From Arthrobacter nitrophenolicus (GTDB taxonomy: Bacteria; Actinomycetota; Actinomycetes; Actinomycetales; Micrococcaceae): a DNA stretch of 42,116 nucleotides. Positions 15,552-23,064 of this stretch are shown piece by piece; positions within the stretch are counted from its first letter, which is position 1; each line of letters starts with the position of its first letter. The DNA lies in assembly GCF_000332815.1 (NCBI RefSeq), contig NZ_AOFD01000039.1:1-42116 (forward strand), read 5' to 3'. The notes under the pieces were generated by a model. The model saw only the letters and a program-made list of their open reading frames with translations, did not search any database and was not told where the DNA came from. Position numbers and translations under genes: made by a program.

Positions 15552-17005
15552 CTAGGCGCCGCGGCGGAGGTCGACGCCGAGGTCCAGGTCCTCGATGCGT
15601 ACGGGCAGGGATGACTCAAGGGACCGGTTGCCGGCGATGCCCACCGACACGGAGCGCAGACCGTCCAGGTAGCCCGAGGGCCGGCCCAGCGGGTCCTCGC
15701 CCGGGCCGTTGAAGAGGTCCGAGAGCAGGAGCTCGTCGCCGCCGCCGTGGCCGCCTTCACCGTTGACGATCGGCACCTCGTAGGCTGCTTCCCAGTGGCG
15801 CTGGACCACCAGGCGTTCACCGTTGCGGCGGATGGCGTCGTCTTCCTCGATGGGGGTCGCGCTGGGATCCACCACCGTCTTCTTGTCCGTGCTGGACGTG
15901 ACGGCGGCGCGTTCCACCACTTCCAGTTCCGCGCGGCCCTCGGTGCCGTTGACTGCCACCCGGTAGCCCTCCCAGGGGCTGTGGGCGTTCAGCGAGTAGC
16001 TCAGGCGCGGACCGCCCTGGTACTCGACCACCAGAGCGAGGTTGTCCTCGATGGTGATGCCGCCGGTGAAGACGTCCTGGTCGCGGCGGTAGCCGTCGTA
16101 GTGCTCGTTGTCCAGGAAGAGGGCCTTCAGCCGCTCGTCCTCGCGCAGGTCAAGCGTGAACGGGTCCTTCTCGGCGGCGGCCGGTGCGTCGGCGGCGGGA
16201 GTGCCTCGTTCCGGGCGGGGGCCCAGGCCGCGCTCCGCCGCGTTCTTGTCGCCATAGAACTTCAGGCCGCCCGAGGCGAAGACCCGCTGGGGAACGTCGT
16301 CGATCCACCAGTTGACGAGGTCGAAGTGGTGCGAGGCTTTGTGGATCAGCAGGCCGCCGGAGTTTTTCTTCTCGCGGTGCCAGCGGCGGAAGTAGTCCGC
16401 CCCGTGGACGGTGTCCAGGACCCAGCTGAAGTCGATGGAGGTGACCTTGCCGATCACGCCGCTCTGGATGATCTCCTTGAGGGCGCTGTTGCGCGGCGAG
16501 TAGCGGTAGTTGAAGGTGACCACCACGTTGCGGCCGGCCTCCTGCACGGCCTGGGTGATGCGGCGGCAGCCTCGGCGTCGATCGTGAGGGGCTTTTCGAC
16601 GACGACGTCGGCGCCTGCCCGGAGGGCCTCCACGATGTAGTCGGCGTGGGTGTAGTCCGGCGTTGTCACCACTACGCGGTCGATGGCGTTGGCCTGGATG
16701 AAGGCGGTGAGGTCGGCGGGATCGAACGATGCGACCGGACCCGGCGCGCCCAGTTCCTGGATGAGCTTCTGGTAGAACTCCACGCGGCCGGGGTTCACGT
16801 CCGAGAATGCCACCAGCTCCGCCGTCGAGGCGTAGTTGCCAAAGATGGCGCGGATGTACATTTCCGAACGCCCACCGGTGCCGATCAGGGCGATGCGGGC
16901 CCTGCCGCCGTTGCCCGGAGCAGCGGCTGCGGAGGTGGCGGTGCCGGCGGCAGCACCGGCACTGGAGACCGTGGCTGCTGAACTCGACTCGGCTGTGTTG
17001 ACCAT
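15552..17005 (-). pseudogene. Gfo/Idh/MocA-family oxidoreductase with one frameshift
   Basis: The first gene of the minus-strand operon has an Ala/Ser-rich N-terminus of about 35 residues, then IALIGTGGRSE, TTPDYTHADYI and VEKPLTIDAE, the core of an NAD(P)-dependent sugar oxidoreductase. At the CC of 16570-16571 one base is missing. Before it the frame runs on as AAASPRPCR; after adding one base the text becomes GCRRITQAVQEAGRNVVVTFNYRYSP and continues to the stop at 15552, about 484 residues in all. Later segments NSGGLLIHKASHHFDLVNWW and SLNAHSPWEGYRVAVNG fit the catalytic domain of the longer sub-family seen in plant-polysaccharide loci. The ATG at 17005 has AAAGGG upstream. Two LacI-type operators precede it. 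Confidence 0.8.
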
Positions 17006-17089
17006 GGGGGTCCCTTTCGAAGGCTCAAGACGCGGCCGTTCTGGCGGCCGTTCCGTGGAGGTGGCCGGCGGACTGCTGCACCGGCCTGA

Positions 17090-17101
17090 GAAAGCGTTTT
17101 C
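17090..17101. promoter_or_regulatory. LacI-type operator proximal to the oxidoreductase operon
   Basis: GAAAGCGTTTTC lies about 90 bases before the oxidoreductase ATG, just downstream of its predicted promoter. It is identical to the sites at 4991-5002 and 17166-17177. Confidence 0.8.
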
Positions 17102-17117
17102 TCGGTTCGCTATATGA

Positions 17118-17147
17118 TTTGTATCAACAGCAGCCGGTATCCGTCAA
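17118..17147 (-). promoter_or_regulatory. Predicted promoter of the oxidoreductase/SDR/kdgD operon
   Basis: TTGACG (17147-17142) and TACAAA (17123-17118) on the minus strand are 18 bases apart. The proximal operator starts about 16 bases downstream of the -10 box, so bound repressor would lie just after the start point. Confidence 0.45.
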
Positions 17148-17165
17148 CCATTCTGGCTGCTGGAA

Positions 17166-17177
17166 GAAAGCGTTTTC
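17166..17177. promoter_or_regulatory. LacI-type operator proximal to the LacI gene
   Basis: A second exact GAAAGCGTTTTC, upstream of both divergent genes. It suggests autoregulation, or looping with the site at 17090-17101. Confidence 0.8.
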
Positions 17178-17371
17178 TGTTGCAGTACCGCGCGGCAGCC
17201 CGTGACCGCCGGGAAAATCGGCGGGAAAACACGGGAAAAGGATAGAAATCGGTTTCCCGCCGCGTTATATGCTGTCATTCAGGACACCGCCACCAGACGG
17301 CCGGGCACTGCGGCCATTCGCCGCGGAACGGCCCAGGGCCAACAGGCCTGTGGCGCTAAGGAAGGGTCGCT

Positions 17372-18406
17372 ATGGTCAGGAAGTCTGCATCCGGCAGGAT
17401 CGGCATCGCGGATGTCGCCGCGAAGGCGGGGGTTTCGCATGCCACGGTGTCCCGCGTCATGAACGGCAACTTCACGGTGGATCCGGACATCGCGGCCCGC
17501 GTCCGGGCCGCTGCCGCCGAGCTGAAGTACCAGCCCAACCCGGTCGGCCGAAGCCTGGCCCTGGGCAAGACCGACACCATCGGGATCGTGGTTCCGGACC
17601 TCGCCAACCCCACCTTCCAGGCCATCCTGCGCGGACTCAGCCGGGCCGCCGCCCAGGACGGATACCGCGTCCTCATCGCCGATTCCTTCGAGGTCTCCAG
17701 CGAGGAGGCCATCCTGGCCGGTGAGGCCCGCCGTCGTTGTGACGGCCTGGTCCTCTGCGCACCCCGTATGACGGACGCCGAACTGGAGGAGATCGCCCCG
17801 TCGCTGCATCCCCTGGTCCTCATCAACCGCACCACCGCAACGGCCGGGGTTCCCAGCCTGGTGGTCGACTACGGCCAGGGGGTGCAGGACATCGCCGAAC
17901 ACCTGGTGGAACTGGGACACACCCGCCTGGCGTTCCTTGCCGGGCCGCCCCGCAGTGCGTCGAACGGCCTGCGGCTCCAGGGCCTGGAGTCCTTCAAGGC
18001 CGCCCATCCGGACGTGGAAGTGATCATGCTCGAGGGCGGCTCGGACTTCGATACGGGACACGGGGCCGTGGACGCCGTCCTGGACAGCGGCGCCACCGGA
18101 ATCCTGGCCTTCAACGACCTCGTTGCCATGGGCCTGATGAGCGGCCTGCATGAACGCGGGCTCGACGTTCCGAACGATATCTCCGTCACCGGCTTCGACG
18201 ATATCCCCTTCGCCAAATACACGACGCCGGCCCTCACCACCGCCGCGGTCCCCATCACCGAACTGGGCGAGCAGGCCTGGCAGCAGCTGCGCGCGCTCAT
18301 CCGCAAGGAGCAGAGCGACACCCCTGGCAGCCGGTACCAGCCCCGGCTCGAAGTGCGCGCCAGCACCGGCCCGGCCAAGGCCGCCCGCAGCGCGGTCCAC
18401 GGCTAA
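17372..18406 (+). CDS. LacI-family transcriptional repressor
   Basis: This 344-residue regulator has an N-terminal helix-turn-helix (residues 12-31, IADVAAKAGVSHATVSRVM), the hinge YQPNPVGRSLALG and a periplasmic-binding-like effector domain (TIGIVVPDLANPTF to GFDDIPFAKY). LacI proteins release or bind DNA on binding a sugar or sugar-acid effector. It is divergent from the oxidoreductase operon with two CG-centred operators between them, and the same site precedes both transport units, so it very likely controls the whole island from 1195 to 17005. The effector is unknown; an intermediate of the pathway is the simplest guess. It ends six bases before the convergent FadR-type gene. Confidence 0.93.
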   Translation: MVRKSASGRIGIADVAAKAGVSHATVSRVMNGNFTVDPDIAARVRAAAAELKYQPNPVGRSLALGKTDTIGIVVPDLANPTFQAILRGLSRAAAQDGYRVLIADSFEVSSEEAILAGEARRRCDGLVLCAPRMTDAELEEIAPSLHPLVLINRTTATAGVPSLVVDYGQGVQDIAEHLVELGHTRLAFLAGPPRSASNGLRLQGLESFKAAHPDVEVIMLEGGSDFDTGHGAVDAVLDSGATGILAFNDLVAMGLMSGLHERGLDVPNDISVTGFDDIPFAKYTTPALTTAAVPITELGEQAWQQLRALIRKEQSDTPGSRYQPRLEVRASTGPAKAARSAVHG

Positions 18407-18412
18407 GCGACC

Positions 18413-19099
18413 CTACGGGCGCAGCCCGGCCTCCTTGTAGTACCCCTCGATATGTGCTGCCACCAGCTTGGCCGCCAGCGCGCCGTCGTTGTTCCGGATG
18501 GCCGCCAGGATGCCGTGGTGCTCGTCCCTAAGCCGGGACACCGTGGCGGCCCAATCCGGAAGGTTGGACGTCAGTTCTGCCGCGTACCCCTGGATTGACT
18601 CCCGGAGCGAACCCATCATGGCGCTGACCACCGCGTTGCCCGCCGCATCCGCAAGGGCGAGGTGGAAACGCACGTCAAGTGCCAGGAAGTCCGCCACCGG
18701 AAGGTCTTCTGCGGCCATGCCCTCAAGCAGCGCCGCGGCCTCGTCCAGTTCGGGCGCGTCCGGCCGCGCCTTCGCCACCGCCCAGGACTCCAGCAGCACG
18801 CGGGTCTCCACGATATCCGCCACCGGCAGGTGCTGGGTGGCCACGTGGAGCCGCAGTGCGGAGCCGAGTGCCGCCGTCGGATCGGAAATGACCACCGTCC
18901 CGGCCTCCGGCCCGGAGCCGACGCCTGCCCGCACCACTCCCAACGCTTCCAGGATCCTGATGGCTTCCCGGACGGAGGTCCGCGACACCCGAAGCTGTTC
19001 GGCAAGGCTGCGCTCGGCCGGCAGCCGGCCGCCGACGGCCAGCCTGCCCGCGGAGAGCTCATTCTCGATCCAGGACAGGACAAGCTGGTGGGTACGCAT
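18413..19099 (-). CDS. lldR: FadR/GntR-family regulator of L-lactate dehydrogenase (LldR-like)
   Basis: The 228-residue protein has a winged helix-turn-helix (LPAERSLAEQLRVSRTSVRE, then IRILEALGVV) and a C-terminal FCD-type effector domain with VETRVLLE, DVRFHLALADAAGN and DEHHGILAAI, whose Asp and His residues bind a metal in this family. I prefer ATG 19099 (MRTHQL) over an upstream start at 19132, which lies within the operator. It is divergent from lldD with two TGTGGT-N3-ACCACA sites between, as known for LldR-type regulators, which are relieved by L-lactate. The lactate effector is inferred from the neighbour. Confidence 0.85.
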   Translation of the reverse strand: MRTHQLVLSWIENELSAGRLAVGGRLPAERSLAEQLRVSRTSVREAIRILEALGVVRAGVGSGPEAGTVVISDPTAALGSALRLHVATQHLPVADIVETRVLLESWAVAKARPDAPELDEAAALLEGMAAEDLPVADFLALDVRFHLALADAAGNAVVSAMMGSLRESIQGYAAELTSNLPDWAATVSRLRDEHHGILAAIRNNDGALAAKLVAAHIEGYYKEAGLRP

Positions 19100-19112
19100 G
19101 CACCCATGGTAG

Positions 19113-19142
19113 TTGATGTGGTTGGACCACATGGCCTACAGT
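19113..19142 (+). promoter_or_regulatory. Predicted lldD promoter
   Basis: TTGATG (19113-19118) and TACAGT (19137-19142) are 18 bases apart. The first operator fills the spacer and the second begins at the end of the -10 box, so both positions would block RNA polymerase. Confidence 0.5.
19116..19132. promoter_or_regulatory. LldR-type operator 1
   Basis: ATGTGGTTGGACCACAT is a perfect palindrome with 7-bp arms and 3-bp centre, matching the TNGTNNNACNA pattern of FadR-type regulators. Confidence 0.75.
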
Positions 19143-19156
19143 GTGGTTAGACCACA
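19142..19156. promoter_or_regulatory. LldR-type operator 2
   Basis: TGTGGTTAGACCACA repeats the core of operator 1 with its centre 25 bp further on, close to the predicted lldD transcription start. Confidence 0.75.
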
Positions 19157-19198
19157 GAAGGTTCCGGAACCGGACCTGCCGGCCCAATGGAGGACGCC

Positions 19199-20536
19199 AT
19201 GACCCACACCATCCAGCCCAACAACCCGGAGACAACGCCCGCGCCGGATGCCACGGACGTCCCCGCCGCGCCGGCACAGACTTCCCCGGCGCCGTCGTCC
19301 GCCATTCCCGCTGCCCTGAAGCGCCGCATCCCCAAGTACGCGGACCTCGCGCCCCTCATGCAGTTCAAGAAGCCGGAGTTCAGCAAGGAAGCCCGGCTCA
19401 AGCGCGCCAGCACCATCTGGGAACTCCGGGACATCGCCAAGCGCCGCACGCCGCAGGCACCGTTCGACTACACGGACGGCGCGGCCGAAGAAGAAATCAC
19501 GCTGCGCCGCGCCCGCCAGGCGTTCCTGGACATCGAGTTCCGCCCCGGCATCCTCCGCAACGTTTCCGCCATCGACCTCAGCACCGGGATCCTGGGCAAG
19601 CCGTCGCGGCTGCCCGTGGGCATCGCCCCCACCGGCTTCACCCGCATGATGCAGTCCGAGGGCGAGTACGCCGGTTCGCAGGCAGCCGAAGCGGCAGGCA
19701 TCCCCTACACCCTCTCCACCATGGGCACGGCCTCCATCGAGGACGTGGCAGCCGCCGCCCCGAACGGCCGCAACTGGTTCCAGCTGTACCTGTGGACGGA
19801 CCGTGACCGCTCCCTGGAACTGATCGAACGCGCCGCAAGGGCCGGCAACGACACCCTCATGGTCACGGTCGACACCGCCGTGGCCGGCGCCCGCCTCCGC
19901 GACGTCCGCAACGGCATGACCATCCCGCCGGCACTGACCCTCAAGACCGTCCTGGATGCGTCCTACCGCCCGGCCTGGTGGTTCAACTTCCTGACCCACG
20001 AGCCGCTGACCTTCGCCTCGCTGTCCCGCTACACCGGCACGGTGGCCGACCTGATCAACTCGATGTTCGACCCCACCCTGACGTTCGAGGACCTCGACTG
20101 GCTGCGCGAAACCTGGAAGGGCAAGCTGGTGGTCAAGGGCATCCAGACCGTGGAGGACGCCCGGCGCGTGGTGGACCACGGCGCCGACGGCATTGTCCTG
20201 TCGAACCACGGCGGCCGCCAGCTGGACCGCGCGCCCATCCCGTTCCACCTGCTCCCGGAGGTCAAGCAGGCCTTCACGGCTGACAACACGGACGCGGCCA
20301 TCATGCTGGACACCGGCATCATGAGCGGCGCGGACATCGTCGCCGCCCTGGCCCTGGGCGCCGACTTCACCCTGATCGGCCGCGCCTACCTCTATGGCCT
20401 GATGGCCGGCGGCCGTGCCGGCGTTGACCGCACCCTGCAGATCCTCGAGAAGGACATGGCCCGCACCATGGCGCTGCTGGGTGTCAGCCGGATCTCCGAG
20501 CTCACGCCGGACCACGTGCGGCTGCTGGGGAAGTAG
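19199..20536 (+). CDS. lldD: L-lactate dehydrogenase (FMN-dependent, quinone-linked)
   Basis: This 445-residue FMN-dependent alpha-hydroxy-acid dehydrogenase should oxidise L-lactate to pyruvate at the membrane. Visible family features are [22 protein letters not shown], the FMN-phosphate and substrate region [12 protein letters not shown], the catalytic His and Arg in [12 protein letters not shown] (about residue 335), and [12 protein letters not shown] with IGRAYLYG. The N-terminal 40 residues are Pro/Ala/Thr-rich and probably disordered. ATG 19199 is preferred to the in-frame ATG at 19187 because GGAGG lies five bases before it. Regulation by the divergent LldR-like protein is strongly suggested by the operators. 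Confidence 0.93.
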   Translation: MTHTIQPNNPETTPAPDATDVPAAPAQTSPAPSSAIPAALKRRIPKYADLAPLMQFKKPEFSKEARLKRASTIWELRDIAKRRTPQAPFDYTDGAAEEEITLRRARQAFLDIEFRPGILRNVSAIDLSTGILGKPSRLPVGIAPTGFTRMMQSEGEYAGSQAAEAAGIPYTLSTMGTASIEDVAAAAPNGRNWFQLYLWTDRDRSLELIERAARAGNDTLMVTVDTAVAGARLRDVRNGMTIPPALTLKTVLDASYRPAWWFNFLTHEPLTFASLSRYTGTVADLINSMFDPTLTFEDLDWLRETWKGKLVVKGIQTVEDARRVVDHGADGIVLSNHGGRQLDRAPIPFHLLPEVKQAFTADNTDAAIMLDTGIMSGADIVAALALGADFTLIGRAYLYGLMAGGRAGVDRTLQILEKDMARTMALLGVSRISELTPDHVRLLGK

Positions 20537-20544
20537 GGGCCGAG

Positions 20545-20594
20545 CCGGTGGTTGAGCCTGTCGAAACCCGGGTTTCGACAGGCTCAACCACCGG
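20545..20594. repeat. Perfect 50-bp palindrome between lldD and the ArsR gene
   Basis: The two 25-base arms, 20545-20569 and 20570-20594, are exact inverse complements with no loop; the left arm starts CCGGTGGTTGAGCCTGTCGA. It lies 8 bases after the lldD stop and 4 bases before the convergent ArsR gene end, so it can act as a bidirectional terminator. Such TTGAGCCTGTCGAAA palindromes recur between genes in several actinobacteria (from general knowledge), so it may also be a dispersed repeat. Confidence 0.75.
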
Positions 20595-20598
20595 TTAA

Positions 20599-21150
20599 CT
20601 ACTTCTTCCGCCCGAACTTGGGGAGGTTTGCCAGCAGGTCGGCCGCGCGGGTGGCGGCACGGCCCACGGTGCGTCCGATCTGCTGGGGAACGCTGTCATC
20701 GCTGAGCGGGGTGGCGGTACCGCCAGGGATGACGACGGCGGGACTCAGTTCCGCGCCGTCGGGCGCCAGCACGCCTTCGGAGACGGCGCCCGCGGCGACG
20801 GCTTCGGGCGTGTCCCCGCCGGCGGCTGCTGCTTCGCGGGGAGCGGCGGGCTGCGCCGCGGCCTTTCCGGACGTGCCGGCCGCTGCCGGGGACCCGACGT
20901 CGAACGTTTCAAGCCAGCTGGCGATACCCTCGAGGGGCTTGCGGTTCAGCGCGTAGTACCGCTTTTGGCCCTGGGCGCGCATGCTGACCAGCTGGGCCTC
21001 GCGCAGGACCTTCAGGTGCTTGGAAATGGTGGGCTGGCTTGCTGCCAGTTCCTCCACCAGTTCCCCCACGGCCTTGTCCCCGGAACGAAGGGACATCAGG
21101 ATGTCCCGCCGGGTCGATTCCGCAATGACGGCAAATACGTCGTCTGTCAC
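20599..21150 (-). CDS. ArsR-family regulator with long low-complexity tail
   Basis: The N-terminal 80 residues are an ArsR winged helix-turn-helix: AVIAESTRRDILMSLRSG, then ELVEELAASQPTISKHLKVL and QKRYYAL. No CxC metal motif is present, so it is not an obvious metal sensor. From about residue 95 there is an Ala/Pro/Gly-rich tail ending in a conserved-looking basic helix (LLANLPKFGRKK). The GTG at 21150 sits a workable distance from GGGAGG; an ATG one codon earlier would have almost no spacing. It converges on lldD. Target genes are unknown. Confidence 0.8.
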   Translation of the reverse strand: MTDDVFAVIAESTRRDILMSLRSGDKAVGELVEELAASQPTISKHLKVLREAQLVSMRAQGQKRYYALNRKPLEGIASWLETFDVGSPAAAGTSGKAAAQPAAPREAAAAGGDTPEAVAAGAVSEGVLAPDGAELSPAVVIPGGTATPLSDDSVPQQIGRTVGRAATRAADLLANLPKFGRKK

Positions 21151-21250
21151 CATGCCTCCCACCCTAGCGACATATACGCCGAAAGGCATCAACTATTTCG
21201 GCCCCGCAGCGGCCTATTGCCCGCTGCCCCGGCCGGTGCTAGAACACAGC

Positions 21251-21742
21251 ATGGACGTCCTGCGCCGGCATCTGTTCAACATCATCGCCTTCGTGTTCCT
21301 GGCCCTCTTCGTGGCGGTCTGGGGCACCGTCCTGCTCCGCGTCGGGTTCTGGGTGCCGGACGGGCGGACGGTGGCTCCGCCCCTGAACGGCGCCTTGGTG
21401 ACGGCGGCGGGTGTCCTGGCGACGTCGCTGAGTTCATTGACCGCGTCCGCACTGGGGTTCACCATCGCGGAGGTCCGCCAGGCCGAGGCGTCCGGACCCG
21501 CCGGCCGTGCCGCGGCGCAACGCACCATGCCGTTCGACCCTGCAGAAGTGGCAGCCAGGCTCTCCGGCCGGATCATCGCGGCCATAGTCGTCTACTTGGC
21601 GGTGGGGCTGCTGGTCCTGCTCCTGTGGCTGGGCAAGGGAACGGCGTCCACGGACCTGATCGGGGCGTTCGCCCTGTCCCTGCTGGGCTGGCTGATCGGC
21701 GCGGCGGGAGTGGTCTTCCAGACCGAAAAGACCACCGCCTGA
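21251..21742 (+). CDS. Four-helix membrane protein of unknown function
   Basis: The 163-residue protein has four predicted membrane spans, near residues 9-30 (IIAFVFLALFVAVWGTVLL), 45-70, 110-130 (IIAAIVVYLAVGLLVLLLWL) and 138-158, with a cytoplasmic-type loop (EVRQAEASGPAGRAAA) between spans two and three. The start is ATG 21251 with only a weak upstream ribosome site. I do not recognise a family. It is divergent from the ArsR gene and convergent with the AcuC gene, ending 7 bases before it. Confidence 0.65.
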   Translation: MDVLRRHLFNIIAFVFLALFVAVWGTVLLRVGFWVPDGRTVAPPLNGALVTAAGVLATSLSSLTASALGFTIAEVRQAEASGPAGRAAAQRTMPFDPAEVAARLSGRIIAAIVVYLAVGLLVLLLWLGKGTASTDLIGAFALSLLGWLIGAAGVVFQTEKTTA

Positions 21743-21749
21743 TGCAGGC

Positions 21750-22967
21750 CTAGTCGAACCAGGGATCCAGGCCGTGCAGCGGAAACACTGCCTTGCGGGT
21801 GGCCATCACGGTGCGGTCCACGGCGTCGTTGGGGTCGAAACCCACCTCCCAGGACCGCCACCAGAGCTCCACGTCGTCGCCCATCAGCGCGGGGGCCGCT
21901 GCCCCGAACTTGTCCTCCACGTAGTCCCGCCAATCCTGGGGTACGGCGGCACGCAGGGGGACGGGCCGCCCCGCCGCGATGGCCACCAGGTGGCTCCACG
22001 ACCGGGGAACCACATCCAGGACGTTGTACCCGCCGCCGCCGGTGGCAATCCAGCGGCCTCCGCAGAAGCGTTCGGCGAGTTGCCCGACGGCGCTGGCCGC
22101 CTCCCGCTGGCCGTCCACGCTGAGATTGAGGTGCGTCAGCGGATCCGTGCGGTGGGAGTCACAGCCGTGCTGGCTGACGATCACCTCCGGCCCGAAGGCA
22201 GCCACAAGCTGCGGAACCACCGCGTAGAAGGCCCGGAGCCAGCCGGCGTCGCCGGTTCCCGCGGGCAGGGAAAGGTTTACCGCTGTCCCCTCCGCCTGGG
22301 GCCCGCCGATTTCGTTGGCGAACCCGGTCCCCGGAAACAGGGTGAGGCCGGACTCGTGCAGTGAGAGCGTCAGCACCCGGGGGTCATTCCAGAAGATGCT
22401 TTCCGTCCCGTCGCCGTGGTGCGCATCGACGTCGATATATGCCACCTTGCGGATGCCGCCGACGAGCAGCCTTTGCACGGCGAGCGCAGCATCGTTGTAG
22501 ATGCAGAAGCCGCTGGCACGGTCGCGGGCGGCATGGTGCATGCCTCCGCCGAAGTTGACGGCGTGCAGCGCTGAACCGTCCAGGATCTGGGCGGCACACA
22601 GCAGGGACCCGCCGGCCAGCCGGGCGGCCGCCTCATGCATGCCCGCGAACGCCGGATCGTCCTCGGTGCCCAGGCCCCGTGCCTCGTCCGGTTCCGAAGG
22701 GTTGGCGCTGACCCGCCGCACGGCCGCCACGAACTCGGGCGAGTGCACCAGCTCAAGTTCCGGGTCGCTGGCCACCTCGGGCGCTTCCACCGAAACGTGG
22801 TCCAGGTCGAACAGGCCAAGGCTCTGCGCCAGGCGGGCGGTGAGATCCATTCGCTCCGGCGCCATCGGGTGGCCCGGGCCGAAGTTGTAGGCGGTCATGT
22901 CAGGACCCCACGCCACCACCGTTGGCGGGGCGGGCTTGCTGAGACCGGCAGGTATGTCATCAATCAC
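21750..22967 (-). CDS. acuC: AcuC-type acetoin utilisation protein / histone-deacetylase family
   Basis: This 405-residue arginase/deacetylase-fold protein has zinc ligands in DVDAHHGDG and HGCDSH, the general-base His pair in NFGGGMHHA and the Tyr-loop GGGGYN. Bacterial AcuC proteins remove acetyl groups from lysines, for example on acetyl-CoA synthetase. FGPGHPMAPERM near residue 29 is the family N-terminal signature. The start is GTG 22967 with no clear ribosome site; later starts would cut the family region. It is divergent from the potassium transporter genes. Confidence 0.88.
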   Translation of the reverse strand: MIDDIPAGLSKPAPPTVVAWGPDMTAYNFGPGHPMAPERMDLTARLAQSLGLFDLDHVSVEAPEVASDPELELVHSPEFVAAVRRVSANPSEPDEARGLGTEDDPAFAGMHEAAARLAGGSLLCAAQILDGSALHAVNFGGGMHHAARDRASGFCIYNDAALAVQRLLVGGIRKVAYIDVDAHHGDGTESIFWNDPRVLTLSLHESGLTLFPGTGFANEIGGPQAEGTAVNLSLPAGTGDAGWLRAFYAVVPQLVAAFGPEVIVSQHGCDSHRTDPLTHLNLSVDGQREAASAVGQLAERFCGGRWIATGGGGYNVLDVVPRSWSHLVAIAAGRPVPLRAAVPQDWRDYVEDKFGAAAPALMGDDVELWWRSWEVGFDPNDAVDRTVMATRKAVFPLHGLDPWFD

Positions 22968-23064
22968 AGGCTACCCGAGCACGGGGCCCGTCCAGCCCGG
23001 CCATTACGCGGGCATTAGTGGTTTACTACTGGGGGAAGCAGATTCAACCGAGGAAAAGCCACAC

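Larger units (their letters stand above)
17006..17371. other. Divergent control region between the sugar-acid operon and the LacI gene
   Basis: These 366 bases hold no convincing gene. They contain the predicted oxidoreductase promoter and two identical LacI-type operators 76 bases apart (about seven helical turns), which would suit DNA looping by a tetrameric repressor and autoregulation of the LacI gene. The part from about 17180 to 17371 shows no other clear element. Confidence 0.6.

Noticed and set aside
19136..20587. 483-codon frame antisense to lldD
   Set aside because: lldD shows full family motifs on the plus strand and the antisense frame starts inside the palindromic repeat.
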